64,000 nucleotides of DNA from Plumapathes pennacea (lineage: Eukaryota > Cnidaria > Anthozoa > Antipatharia > Myriopathidae): the NCBI GenBank assembly GCA_964036295.1, contig OZ038468.1, forward strand, positions 1,696,001 through 1,760,000, written 5' to 3'. Position 1 is the first letter of the stretch; every line of letters begins with the position of its first letter. This document shows positions 11,448 through 22,099 of the stretch, piece by piece. Position numbers and translations under genes: made by a program. The notes under the pieces are model-generated. The model ran no database searches. It saw only the letters and a list, made by a program, of their open reading frames with translations, and was not told the origin of the DNA.

Positions 11448-12148
11448 ACAGTGGAGCCGGCCACGGAGCCTCAGCGCCAAATGTTTGCATGACGTCATTG
11501 CTTAGTCGTTCCGCGTGAAAACTCCGGTATGGTTTCCTGGTGGCGGTTAGCATCGATTTTCGTCGCGCTCTTGCACGCAAAGTCTACATTAACAAAGTGC
11601 ATAGAGCGTGATTATGAAATACAGAGCTACTTGGCGTCGTCCACTCCACCATTTGACAACTACTTGAATATTTCAAGAGCGGTTTAATATCCTTCTGTTG
11701 ATCTACCATCCTTGCGGATCAAGATCACAGTGGAATTCCTGTCAACGACGGATAGTGTTACTCAAAACGGGTCCAGCCCAACTAACATAACTACGGCCAG
11801 TAAGAAAAACATGTCAGATGCTCGTCTAACTACAAGTGAGGTCAAGAAATACACTTGGAGCATGTCGTGCTTGTACGTCAGCGCAGGACCAATCAGCATG
11901 AGATCTATGAACATATTTTCTTTGTGGGCGATTTGGCCGAACAGGCGAGAAACTAAGTTGCATTTAACGTTACCACAATTCTGCAAAGGCGCTACTCAAA
12001 GTCACACCATGTTCTACTTCCTATCAACGGTCAGTGTCTAACTATTTTAATGACTTGATCGCACCGTAAATTCAGTGTCACTTAGCATTAAGCAAAACAG
12101 TCGCGTTTTAATTTTTGTTTTCAGCATAGATTTCGAACACTTTGATAT

Positions 12149-12384
12149 TGTAACGTGTGCCACATTGAGATAATTGCGTAATCTTCCATTACAATAACGA
12201 ACCCATGATCTTAAAACGGATACTGCTAATTATTAACCGAAACTATATAAAAGCAGATGAGTTGTTTAAATAAATCTCTTCTTGTCCCGGTTCACGTGTG
12301 CGTCGTTTGGTCCGTTTGTCAGCTCGGCTACGGTCGGGCCTTTAGGCTCAGCCAGGCCTGAGGGCCCGGCCTTAAAACGTTACA
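12149..12384 (+). mobile_element. Solo LTR in the intron of the membrane-protein pseudogene
   Basis: The element starts TGTAACGTGTGCC and ends AACGTTACA (TG...CA ends, inverted TGTAACG/CGTTACA). It is flanked on both sides by ATAT, as expected for a 4-bp target duplication. Inside are a TATA-like TATATAAAAG at about 12,244 and an AATAAA at about 12,270, the order expected for U3-R-U5. No internal retrotransposon region is present. Confidence 0.6.
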
Positions 12385-12607
12385 ATATTATGTCATCATT
12401 CAGTACTTCCCTGTTTGTTTGATTGATTGAGAAATGTTAGCAGTGGGGCCTGGGGCGAGTTTTTTGCTGTTATATTGTAAGAGTTAGGCCCAGTTTAGAC
12501 GCCGATCTTTTCATGAGCTAAACTTAAAAATACATTTAATTAAGTACATAAAAGTTCAGGGTCTGAATCAATTAAGAATGGCTTACTTTATTATCAATTC
12601 ATTTAAC

Positions 12608-12822
12608 AAATTGACATCAGGTTTTCATGTGTCTGTCCTCTTATTGATCATGAAACGCATCATAACATTGTCAAAAAGATGTGGATCCATGAGGCGCTTC
12701 AATTGCCGAATGTTGCTTTTGCAAGAATTGAGGTAAATTTGAAGCTGAATTCACCTTCTTCGTCCAAATCACTGTCGTCAGCACTCGATTTTATGTGTCT
12801 GTCCTCATACTGATAATGAAAA
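12608..12822. repeat. TGTGTCTGTCCTC repeat R4, copy 1
   Basis: About 215 bp with the direct-repeated ends ATGTGTCTGTCCTCTTATTG and ATGTGTCTGTCCTCATACTG. Its right part recurs in reverse complement at 25,373-25,498, and its left part forms both arms of the palindrome at 25,797-25,921. It lies just upstream of the exon 2 acceptor of the membrane-protein pseudogene. Confidence 0.7.
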
Positions 12823-13959
12823 TTAGTCAATCACAAAGCAAGAAACTGATGTGTTATTGTAAAATTAATATTTGAATGAATTCTTGTTTCTGTAGTTGGA
12901 GGATATAGCAGTCAAGCCAAGTGTCCCCGATCCAAGCCTAAACAAAGTAGAGTGTGTTACCATTGGTCATGAGAAAGCCCCCTCGGATGCTTTTTCTGGA
13001 CTAAAGCAGTACATTTTACATAATGTATGTTGGTGCCTCCTGGGTGTTGCTTTTGTAACAAGTACATTTGCATCACAGTGGCTGGTTGTGAAGCTCAGTG
13101 AGTGGAGTAGTGATGAACACAAGAGCAGAAGAGCAGCAATAATGATTATGTGTCTTTTAATCTTCTTTGGGGGATTAGTTTTAAGCAGCATTGCTTTACG
13201 CATTGATGTTTCATCAGGTGCATATACAGATGAACACTATTCATTGTGTTTTTTAATTATTGTACTGTTTGTGCTGTTTCGTCGCTCGATCTTCTGTTGT
13301 ATCAGGAATAAGTGCAAAGAAAAACATTTTGAGTATGCCCTAACTTTAGGGCATGGGGGTGAGTCTGAGATAACTACAAATTTCTGGTCTTGTAGTATAC
13401 TTTACCCAGCAGTTTTCATGACATGTCATCATGTGCTGTGGATTATGCTTGGGATAATTACTGAACCATTTTGGGCTGTCTCGGTTTTAGTGTCTTTCAT
13501 CTCTGTTTCTGCTATCTTCTGTTTCCTGATTTGTGAATTACACAAAGTACTGTGTGAATCTTGTCCACTTAAGTGTGATGAGAAACAGGTAATATTTGAC
13601 ACCGTTATGATAGTAATTAATGTCCTTCTGGCTGCTGCTGCACTTGTGGTGTTAATACTTGTTCTCCTGGTGGTGTCACAAGCATTCCTCAGTGAAAGCT
13701 TGGTTGCTACTATTGTTCAAAATGGACTGGTTATGGTTTTTACTATGTGGATTGGGTATCTGGGGCTCAAGAAAGTGAGGGGTAAAGAGAGAGAAACAGA
13801 ATCATCAACAGAGATAAGAGAAGAAGAGATAGGAGAAGAAGAGATAGGAGAAGAAGGAGGAGGAGTTGGAGCAAGGGGGGGCACCTCATGCTGCTGCTGC
13901 TTTTCCAGTAGAGGAGAGAGAGCAAGAAGGCAAGAGAACATACCCCTTTCCTAACTACT

Positions 13960-15735
13960 TAGTGAGCAAACCACTGCAGGTGCAAAGAGGATATTTTGTT
14001 CAAAATTGTTTTAAAATCCTTCATGTTTGCATTTTAAACAGTTTTTGATGCATCTCCACCCAAGTCAGGTTCAAGCCAAATACTTTCATTGATCAACATT
14101 GCTATTCCTATTTACAGAATAGACCCAATCAAACACAGCCAAAGGTTTTTTATCTGCTCATAAATATTTTTTCATCTGCTCATAAACTATCACAATTATA
14201 GAATGTATTATTAGTGGTTATTTCTATGTGTATTTTTTGAAGTCATAAGTTTGTTCTGGATGTACAATATATGTTACAAACAGTTTTTGAGACTGATCAA
14301 AATAACAATGGCTTTTTAATGTGGATGTAAACATGTCTGGCAAAATACAGCAATTTATTGTACAATATTCTTCTATTTTTGGCTGGTTTTGTAGCCAGCT
14401 GTACAAGGTCTCTTGATTAAGGGCAGGAAGGGGGATGGGTGTTCTGCAGACATCACAAATAACAAGAACAAGATCCATCCAGCAAACTGTGCGACACTTG
14501 CGGTCAAACGATGCCCTAAATGTTGTCTCTATGAATTTGATGCAGAGAAGAGATTGGATTAACTAAGTAGGATTTAGGTCACCAAATCATGAGAAGCACT
14601 GCTACAGTATAGTGTGGTAAAGGGTGATGTCACAAAACTATTTTTTTGTGAATAATGGATTTTGTTTAATTCTTTGGAATGGGCTATCTGTTTAGTGCAT
14701 TAGACAGCTGAAAGTGGGCTTTTTAAGGTTAAATTTGATTCTGCTACTAAACCCTCTTTTTTGGTGTTAGTTCCTTTAATTTGGAACTAATGCTAAATAA
14801 GAGAGTTTAGTTTGAGACTATCTTGAACTTTAAACTTCTCTATCTTAGCTTTTAGTAGGGCTAGCGATTTGAAATTTGCACACATTCTTGCAGCAGATGT
14901 GTATATCGCATGATGTGGATTAGAGATTCAAATGGAAAAGTTTGCAAACTGTTGACAATTATCAGTTTGTGCCTCAATTATCAGTCCAATGCAGCTCTCT
15001 CCTGGCAAGCCCAAATAGCTTCAGATTCCCTGATGCTCAGCAAAAACATGACTCCTGAAAGATAACAATTTGACCCCCAAAATGGGCAGGGACTGAAGCC
15101 CCATTTGGAGCCCCAATTGGACCCCCATTTTTTAAATTAAAAGTTCAGTTCAGTTCAGTTTGGTTTATTTGATTGCCACAAAATTGACTTGTTATTAATT
15201 AATCAAGTAAAATATCAAGTAAATCAAGTAAAATATCACGTTAATACTTATTGATAATAATCATAATAATACATTTCTCATAATAAATAAATGAAACAAA
15301 AAATTGTTATTTTATTTTTTAAAAATAATAAGTATTTTTAAAAATGTTAACATCAAAATTTCTCATCGAAATTTAAAACTGAATTTACATCAAAAGAGAA
15401 CGTATTGACTCCCATTTTGACCCCTTATTTATGAGCAATGGACATTGACATGTCGTAGGCAATTTCAGACAAACTATGTTGTAAGGTTTAGAAGGCCATC
15501 GAAGAATCGCTAAAGGGTAAATACAACTAGGATATCTAAAGATAGTAATATTGCTGCACTGATTTTGGTGTAATCTTGCAAAAAATGTAGTTGGGAGGAC
15601 ATTGCTTATGCTGGATAGCAACTTATCTACTGGATATAGTTATACATTGAACAACTGGAGCCTACTGTATTAATCCCGGCACAAATTGTCTATTTCAGAA
15701 TGTCTGCCTTCTTACAAATTTAATATTTTCAATGA
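13960..15735. other. No gene seen
   Basis: About 1.8 kb of AT-rich sequence downstream of the membrane-protein pseudogene. There is a small CCCCATTTGGAGCCCC palindromic patch near 15,100. Short open frames show no domain. Confidence 0.4.
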
Positions 15736-15739
15736 TCAC

Positions 15740-16420
15740 CAATTAATACGGTTTTAGAAAAAGACACTCTATGTGGATGGCTGTCCTTGAATTGGTGGAC
15801 CAAATCTTCCAAGCATTTGGAAGCAATGAAATCACAACAGGCATTCTTATTGATCTCGAGAAAGCGTTTGACACAATATTAATCACCAAATTCTACTAAA
15901 CAAACTTGAATTTTATGGCTTCAGAGGAATACCCCTAATCTGGCTAAAGAGCTACCTAAGCAACAGACAGCAGTATGTTGACTTATATAACACTAAGTCA
16001 TCATACAAGAAAATAAACTGTGGGGTCCCACAAGGATCAGTGCTAGGGCCACTCTTATTCCTAATACATATAAATGACATTTTTAACTGCTCTAGTTACA
16101 CCTAGCTTTTATCTTCTTTGCTGATGACAAATCTATTTGCCAAACACAAGGTCATAAAATCTCTCATGGATATCATAAATACTGAACTCAAGCATGTTGC
16201 ATCCTGGCTAACAGCTAACAAACTAACCCTTCATCCTACCAAAACTAAGTATGTTCTATTTCACCCAGCAAGGAAAAAGTTATTTTTTTCTAAATTTACC
16301 TTCACATAAATGGAATTAACATTTGATAGGATTGAGCACACCACGTTTCTTGGAATTACACTACATCAAAACTTGCCATGGATACCCCACATCCTAATAA
16401 ATTGCATGTAAGTGTACATT
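15740..16420 (+). pseudogene. Decayed LINE reverse transcriptase fragment
   Basis: Conceptual translation with frameshifts gives, in order: ILIDLEKAFDT (the D-containing motif), WLKSYLSNRQQYV, CGVPQGSVLGPLLFLIHIND (the GCPQG-type motif), a degraded F/YADD region with ADD visible near 16,120, and VASWLTANKLTLHPTKTKYV. Stop codons and frameshifts occur near 15,885 and 16,095. It belongs to a different LINE lineage from the copy at 999-3317. No endonuclease or 3' end is evident. Confidence 0.8.
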
Positions 16421-16454
16421 GCAACAAATCTGGCTAACATGGCAAATGGTTTTC

Positions 16455-16625
16455 AATGAACCCAGGAGTGTGAACAGTATAGAGACATAAATACTGTACC
16501 ACCATCTGACAAATCCTTTCACTTGACTCTGTCAGTCGCCAACAACATTCTTCCTGGAGACTACTCTAACCCAGATGATCACAACAAACCTACTGTACCA
16601 AATCTGGCTAATTTGCAAAACAAAT
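16455..16625. repeat. Fragment of Penelope-like terminal repeat family
   Basis: Phrases such as AACCCAGGAGTGTGAACA, TCTGACAAATCCTTTCAC and GGAGACTACTCTAACCC are shared with the region at 58,785-59,035. The copy has lost the central segment present there. Confidence 0.55.
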
Positions 16626-17312
16626 CTTGGTACATATTTCATGATAGGAACACATAGTGATATATGGCAATAATGTTTTTATATTATATTTTTTGAGGCT
16701 ACAAAAATTTGTAATACAAGCAATAAGAATTGATTATTGTTGCAAGCTATTCAAAGAGTATCGATAAATTAAATCCAACAAGAACTGACTAAGCAAAAAG
16801 CTAATATGAATTTTTTCTTGCAAAAATGGCTGCCAATTTACTTATTGTTGACAAATTTGTTGTAAGCTATTCAAAGAATATCAATAACTGACAGCAATTT
16901 ACAATTTTTAAACCTAATTAATCACAATCTTATTCTAACAGGAACTAAGTAAACTAAGAGCTTATGTTTTTGATTTGATGACATTTTCTTGTGCAACAAA
17001 CCAATGTGTGTGTATATGATTAAACATGTTGTTATCCATCCAGTTAGTTTATATAATAGAAAGATTTGAATCACTTACTGGACATTGAGTATGAAACGAA
17101 GAACGTTTCGGCCATAACCCATGGCCTTCAGCTTACTGGTAGTCACGTGACCCTACTGGGTCACGTGACAAATGGCGAGGAAAGTGCTTCAGGACCCGGT
17201 CCCACGTGCCTGGCAGTTTGAACCGAAGCCCCCCCTTGCGGTTGAGCGACGGGTGTTCGATTCTCTCCCACATGGCCTCTTTAATGCCTCTCCTGACCCA
17301 GTCCAGAAAACC

Positions 17313-18090
17313 AACCCACACTGACCACTACTTGAATTTCAATTCAAACCACCCCCTGATACACAAACTTGGAGTTATCCATACCTTGAACCACCGAGCA
17401 GAATCCATCATTAATGACCCAGACAAGCTTACCAAAGAACGCGATCACATCAAGACAGGGTTGCAAGGGTGTGGATATCCTGAATGGGCATTTCGCAAAG
17501 CGGCAAGGAAAGGGAAGAAACCAGAGACGGATGGCAGGCAGAACAATGGCAGGACAGCGAAGGCCCAGGCTAGGATCCCTTATGTAGCCGGAGTGTCGGA
17601 GAGAATCAAGGTTGCATTCAAGTCATGCAACATCTCGACTGTGTTCAAGCCCACCGACACATTAAGATCCAAGCTTGTCAAGGTCAAAGATAAGATGCCA
17701 CGAGAGAAAATTTCCAACCTGGTGTATGGTATCCCCTGCGGGGCCGAGGGATGCCTGGCCACCTACGTAGGGGAGACCAAACAGTCCCTCCACGCCCGAC
17801 TGGAGCAACACCGCCACAAAAGTTCCAACGAGGCCCAGACCTCTGCGGTCTTCATGCATTGCAGGGAGACCGCACACTCCTTTCACAATAGGGACGTTGT
17901 GATTTTGGATCGGGAGGAGGACTGGGTCAGGAGAGGCATTAAAGAGGCCGTGTGGGAGAGAATCGAACACCCGTCGCTCAACCGCAAGGGGGGGCTTCGG
18001 TTCAAACTGCCAGGCACGTGGGACCGGGTCCTGAAGCACTTTCCTCGCCGTTTGTCACGTGACCCAGTAGGGTCACGTGACTACCAGTAA
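17313..18090 (+). pseudogene. Penelope-like ORF remnant: RT C-terminus plus GIY-YIG endonuclease
   Basis: An open frame with no natural start; it runs in from the inverted arm. The first part (KPTHTDHYLNFNSNHPL, then a GYPEWAFRKA segment) matches the end of a Penelope reverse transcriptase. A basic linker follows, then a GIY-YIG-type nuclease module. That module shows a cysteine pair in YGIPCGAEGC, then TYVGETKQSLHARLEQH, then a conserved His region (CRETAHSF), and ends at TAA 18,090. In intact elements this nuclease nicks the target DNA. The RT palm with YADD is absent. A truncated insertion is more likely than a domesticated gene, but the nuclease frame itself is unbroken. Confidence 0.8.
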
Positions 18091-18091
18091 G

Positions 18092-18145
18092 CTGAAGAAG
18101 GCCATGGGTTATGGCCGAAACGTTCTTCATTTCATACTCAATGTC
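18092..18145 (+). ncRNA. Hammerhead-ribozyme-like motif in the Penelope terminal repeat
   Basis: CTGAAGA (18,092-18,098) fits the CUGANGA core. It is followed by a strong stem II (GGCCAT/ATGGCC with loop GGGTT) and GAAAC (18,117-18,121). A possible stem III pairs CGTT with AATG before a GTC cleavage triplet near 18,143. Stem I is not evident in this copy, because the flanks repeat CCAGTAAG directly instead of pairing. Hammerhead motifs are established for Penelope-like elements. Self-cleavage by this copy is doubtful. Confidence 0.5.
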
Positions 18146-18861
18146 CAGTAAGCGATTCAACCTGTGTATTGTGTGTATATATGCTCAGCAAGATTCTGAA
18201 AGAAAAATGGGATAGTTAATATCAAAAGTGGTGATTTTGACTAACTGGGCATGATGAGTTGCGAAAAATGACCTGTAAGTCATGCACAACGTGAACGTGA
18301 ACGTGTTCACTCCTTTCGTAGTGAAAGAGATGATTGTCAGAATGCATGTAACCACAGGCGGCCCAAGCTGATTGACTGTGTGACGTCACGGTTGGGTTTT
18401 ATAAGAAAATGTATGGGAGATTTTAGTCGATCGATAACTCAAAAAATATTGCGAGAATAGAGCTTAGACTTGCTAACCTTGTTGTGGTGGTGGTTTTCTT
18501 GCTGCTGTATCGATTTCAGCGTGTTTCGCTGAATTTTTCCTCTCTAACAGAAAGAATTTCAAGGCTGGCAACTCGGTCGATCTGGCATCCAGAATGGCTC
18601 CAGAAAAGTCTCTCAAATGCGGCCTTTCAACCTCCGTATGGCCACAAAACCCAGACACATATCGAGTTGAATCCTTTTCCCATAAGACTGTCGCAAAAAC
18701 ATTTCGAAAACGCCAGTTGAGTCCGAAGAAATTGCCGAAATCGGCCGTCAAAATGGTTGCTGACAAGCCGTGTGACCCACTCTTGGTCCACGGAAATGGC
18801 GTTTGAATTTCATGCCGAGCTCTGATTCGCTGCCTCTTTCGCATGCTAATCAATTTACCGC

Positions 18862-19105
18862 GACACCGGGGAGGGGCAAGGCTACATTTGTAGTCGGATT
18901 TTGAAACGAACCCCGAGCTCCAGGGGAGGATTATTGTCACAACCATTGTCTCGCGCCGGCCATTAGGAGCGATGCCGGCTTTTCACCCAGCCGAGAAATG
19001 TTTTTTTTTGACGTTTTTAAAATGTTTCAGAGATGTTTTCAAAGCCTAATATTCATAGTTCGTTTGAAAATCCGGCTACAAATGTAGCCTTGCCCCTCCC
19101 CGGAT
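18862..19105. repeat. Foldback element
   Basis: Inverted ends: CCGGGGAGGGGCAAGGCTAC (starts about 18,863) with its reverse complement ending at 19,104. The arms are about 45 bp, continuing through TTTGTAGTCGGATTTTGAAACGAAC, and flank a 150-bp spacer. Confidence 0.75.
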
Positions 19106-19439
19106 GACGATGAGGATGACGTAAGCGTGGTTTATACTCGACTCTGGCAAACCACGGTTTTCGACCAATCAGCGCGCGGCTTGTATCGTGACTATGTTAT
19201 AAATATATAATAAAAATAATGGGGTCCAAAAGGAGGTCAAAAAGGGTCCTGGTTTCGTACTAGCCTCCACCCCCTCCCCTCGCCGCCGTGCAATAAGACG
19301 AATTTCGAAAACACAATAATAACGAGTTACTAGTAGCTAGCAATAAGTTGTTTTAGTATGGAGATAAATATGATAAAATATTGTTATATACTGGTATCCT
19401 AATTCCTACTAAAAAAAACTAACCTTAATCCTTGAGCTT

Positions 19440-19735
19440 CTTTTGTTGAGAAATGTGAAGTTCCTCTGAGATTTCAACATATTGTGATCATAATTTACAA
19501 GGCCACTAACAAAGTCTCTTCGCATCCTTCGTTCTAATATCGGCCAAGATGCTGCAGTTTTTGACAAATAGGACAGTGTGCCATATCACTTATTATTCTA
19601 GTACATTGCCTCTGGCAGTTCTCAATGTCCATGATTGGATGCCAACTCCTATGCCTTGCCACAGGAGTTCACCCTTGCACCCCGTATTCTAAATGAGGTC
19701 CAACAAAAAGCTTATATAATGGGTCAGCACCTTAG
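19440..19735 (-). pseudogene. LINE RT C-terminal fragment
   Basis: Minus-strand conceptual translation gives GPHLEYGVQG, then DIENCQRQ.TRIISDMA and a QHLG-RRMRRDFVSGLVNYDHN-like segment. Together these match the typical RT thumb and C-terminal region of coral LINEs. Several stops and frameshifts are present. Confidence 0.6.
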
Positions 19736-20153
19736 CTTTTCTAGTCGGTGACAATCAGCTTGACTTCTTCACCTCTTTACAAGTCAGTTAAGAATAAACG
19801 CTGAAAGCGGTTGGAACGTCGCAAGTGAAAAGTTTAAAAAATCTACGGAAACACTTACCCTTACTTTTTACAAGAATATCTGCAAGAAATCATGTACAGG
19901 CGATGGTATGGAAATACTCAATCCATGCCGAACATTAATTTGAACGATTTTTATCAAATCACTACAGTTCAAATTTTCATGTTCGCAGTCGGTGATCTCC
20001 GAAATCTTAATTCTCGTTCAAAACCACTAAAGTCAGAGATATGAATAATATTGTTCCAGCCTTAACAAAATGCTTGTTCCAGTTTAAATCCACTTCTGTT
20101 AATAATCGGCAAGCCGTCATTGACAGCCAACCGACCCATCGCTGCTCTCGCTC

Positions 20154-20297
20154 GATTAGCCTGCGAGCAGGCCCTCTTAGCGTGAAATGAGACGCAGGGG
20201 AGGGGGGAGGGGGAGAAAGGGAAAGAGGGGCCCTCTTTCCCTTTCTCCCTCCCCTGCGTCCCATTTCACGCTAAGAGGGCCTGCTCGCAGGCTATCG
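20154..20297. repeat. Near-perfect long hairpin
   Basis: AGCCTGCGAGCAGGCCCTCT, TAGCGTGAAATGAGACGCAG and the following purine-rich GGGAGAAAGGGAAAGAGG are repeated in exact or near-exact reverse complement after a spacer of only a few bases at about 20,226-20,232. The arms are about 68 bp. It is a young foldback insertion or a recently homogenised one. Confidence 0.85.
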
Positions 20298-20299
20298 CT

Positions 20300-21290
20300 C
20301 GATAGACCAATGTCACCTGTGTTCATGAGAACTGAACGCGATAAAATTAGTTCCTAGTTCAATAATTCAGCTTACGCAGAACATAACGCGACGTAAATGG
20401 ATGTTGAATTACCAGATAACACCTTGAATTGTTCATGTAGATCAATCACACCTGATTGATTCAAAGTTACGCGTGCACAGTTTTCATGAACGTGTCATTG
20501 AGCACCGGGACGAGAAAAACTCTTTGCTACTCAAGGGTAATATTGTTGTTTTGAACGGACACGCCTGCTGAGTGATCGAGAATCCGGGTCCTGCCGAGTT
20601 GTGGGTATTCATCAAGCCCATTACATTTTGCGTGCACCTTGTACGAACAATCGCTGTGTAAAGGAATTTCGATACTGTGTTTACTGTGTCTTCCTTCGGT
20701 GGTGTTGTCTCCCTGTAATCACTAGGAGTGTTTGTTCAAGCCGTCTTGAAGAATTTTTCTATTAAAATTGGTTCAACGAGTTCTGTCTAAATAATTCAAC
20801 ATGGTTGACACAAGCTCGAGGCAAGCAAAGATTTATGTGGTTTTTATGCTGATTGGTGGAGGAAATTATATCAGATCACAGGCCTACCCGGGTATGGGGA
20901 CCAATGCACATGATACTGAAACTAAAACAGTACCAGAAAGTCTGAAACTGAAACAGTCTGAAACAATACCAGAAAGTCTGAACTGAAACAATCTGAAAAA
21001 ATACCAGGAAGCCGAGTTCAGCAGCCGCCGTATAAAGAAACTACATTCCCCACCCCCCAGACACCGAGTAGACTAAAGGAACAGCCTAAACATGGTGGAA
21101 TAAATATTACATTTTGGGAACTAGTCTATTCGGTAGTGCGGCATAGCCAGCAGTGTTCTTTTGGGCATATGAACGAGCCTTTGTTACTTTTGACACTCCG
21201 AATACAGCCCTATGTCGGACGCTTACTGGCTTATCAACTGGGAGTGAATTCCAGAAGAGTCTGAAAAGGATGCATTCAAAATTTATGGTT
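20300..21290. other. No gene seen
   Basis: About 1 kb with one short ATG-started frame at 20,801 whose peptide is unremarkable. A short imperfect tandem ACCAGAAAGTCTGAA lies near 20,930-20,985. Confidence 0.4.
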
Positions 21291-21296
21291 CACGGC

Positions 21297-21386
21297 CGAA
21301 GGCTGAGACCTAAACCCAGTTAGGGCGTCGGACTTGAAATCCGAAGGTCCCAGGTTCAAGTCCCGCTCTGAACACCAACTGAATTT
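21297..21386 (+). repeat. tRNA-derived sequence (Ser-UGA-like)
   Basis: The right part reads like the 3' two thirds of a tRNA: CGGACTTGAAATCCG forms an anticodon arm with loop CTTGAAA (anticodon TGA), followed by a B-box-like GGTTCAAGTCC. The ends GTTCA/TGAAC could pair as an acceptor stem. The D arm is degenerate and the T stem is imperfect. I read it as a tRNA pseudogene or a tRNA-derived SINE. Confidence 0.4.
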
Positions 21387-22099
21387 GTAACACGGTAGCC
21401 CCGCGTTCAAATCCTGGTTAGCCTTTGACCAGTTGGGATTTTTAACAGATTTACGTTGAGTTTAAAACACGGCCCCACCAGCTCTGCTGAATTACTTACC
21501 GTGTATAAATAACGATACTTCACTTCTTTTTTTTTTTACTATAATAAATTATGCGAAGTTAATTATGCATGACGTAATAGCGCGAGCATTTGGCCGTAAA
21601 GCGATCGATATTTTCACGCTAAATAGCGTCACGGAGACAAATTAAAGCATCGTTTGGATTGATGATATGTAAAGTAAGTCTTGTTTGAAAGAAAGTTATC
21701 GTTTCTGTTTTCAGAATTTTGGTTTGAAAAGATGCAAAATGAAGTGTTGTGTTGTTAAAAGGCAAAATTTTAGTGGCAAACTTTTGAATTTTGTAATTAT
21801 GGAACGACAATGTCTTGATAAATTTATCCAGTTTGCTTCTGGTAGTGAAAGTAACACAGTGAATAGTTTCCTCTACCTTCCATTTCGATTTACGTTCAAC
21901 TGGTTCGTGCGTTTCTTCGACGTGAATCCGAACCATGCAGCATCGAAAGACGACAAGAAGAATCAAAACCACAACACCACACAAGATATTGAAAAGTTTA
22001 CTTTTTATATTTCGCGCAGAGCAATTTGTTGCCATAGTTATTATACTGGCAGCCGCGGCCAAATCGCGGGCGCGAACTTTCATGACGTCATGTACAAAT

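Larger units (their letters stand above)
11529..13954 (+). pseudogene. Multi-pass membrane protein gene copy 1, with in-frame stop
   Basis: This is the paralogue of the gene at 33,327-35,449, with the same two-exon structure. Exon 1 is 11,529-12,029 (signal-peptide-like start, then an ectodomain), donor ACG|GTCAGT. Exon 2 is 12,896-13,954, acceptor TCTGTAG|TTGGAG, phase 0 on both sides. Exon 2 codes for about seven hydrophobic segments and a Glu-rich tail with a CCCC cluster. The key anomaly is codon 53, TAA at 11,685-11,687. It sits between AV and YPSVDLP, where the paralogue reads AVYPSVDLP without interruption, so one extra in-frame codon that is a stop has been inserted. All else in both exons is open. 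It may be a very young pseudogene, a null allele or a sequencing error. The family is unknown to me and no function is assigned. A solo LTR sits in its intron. Confidence 0.7.
17068..18165. mobile_element. Penelope-like element, 5' truncated, with inverted 3' ends
   Basis: A 3' fragment of a Penelope-like retroelement. The sequence 17,068-17,312 is the reverse complement of 17,919-18,160, so the coding piece is bracketed by inverted copies of its own 3' end. Each arm carries the palindrome GTCACGTGACCC...GGGTCACGTGAC. Inverted or tandem terminal repeats are a known hallmark of Penelope-like elements. The RT catalytic region is missing, so the copy is dead on arrival. Confidence 0.8.

Noticed and set aside
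18473-18946. 157-codon open frame on the minus strand
   Set aside because: No recognisable domain, and overlapping frames of similar length exist on the other strand. The right part runs into the 18.86-19.1 kb foldback.
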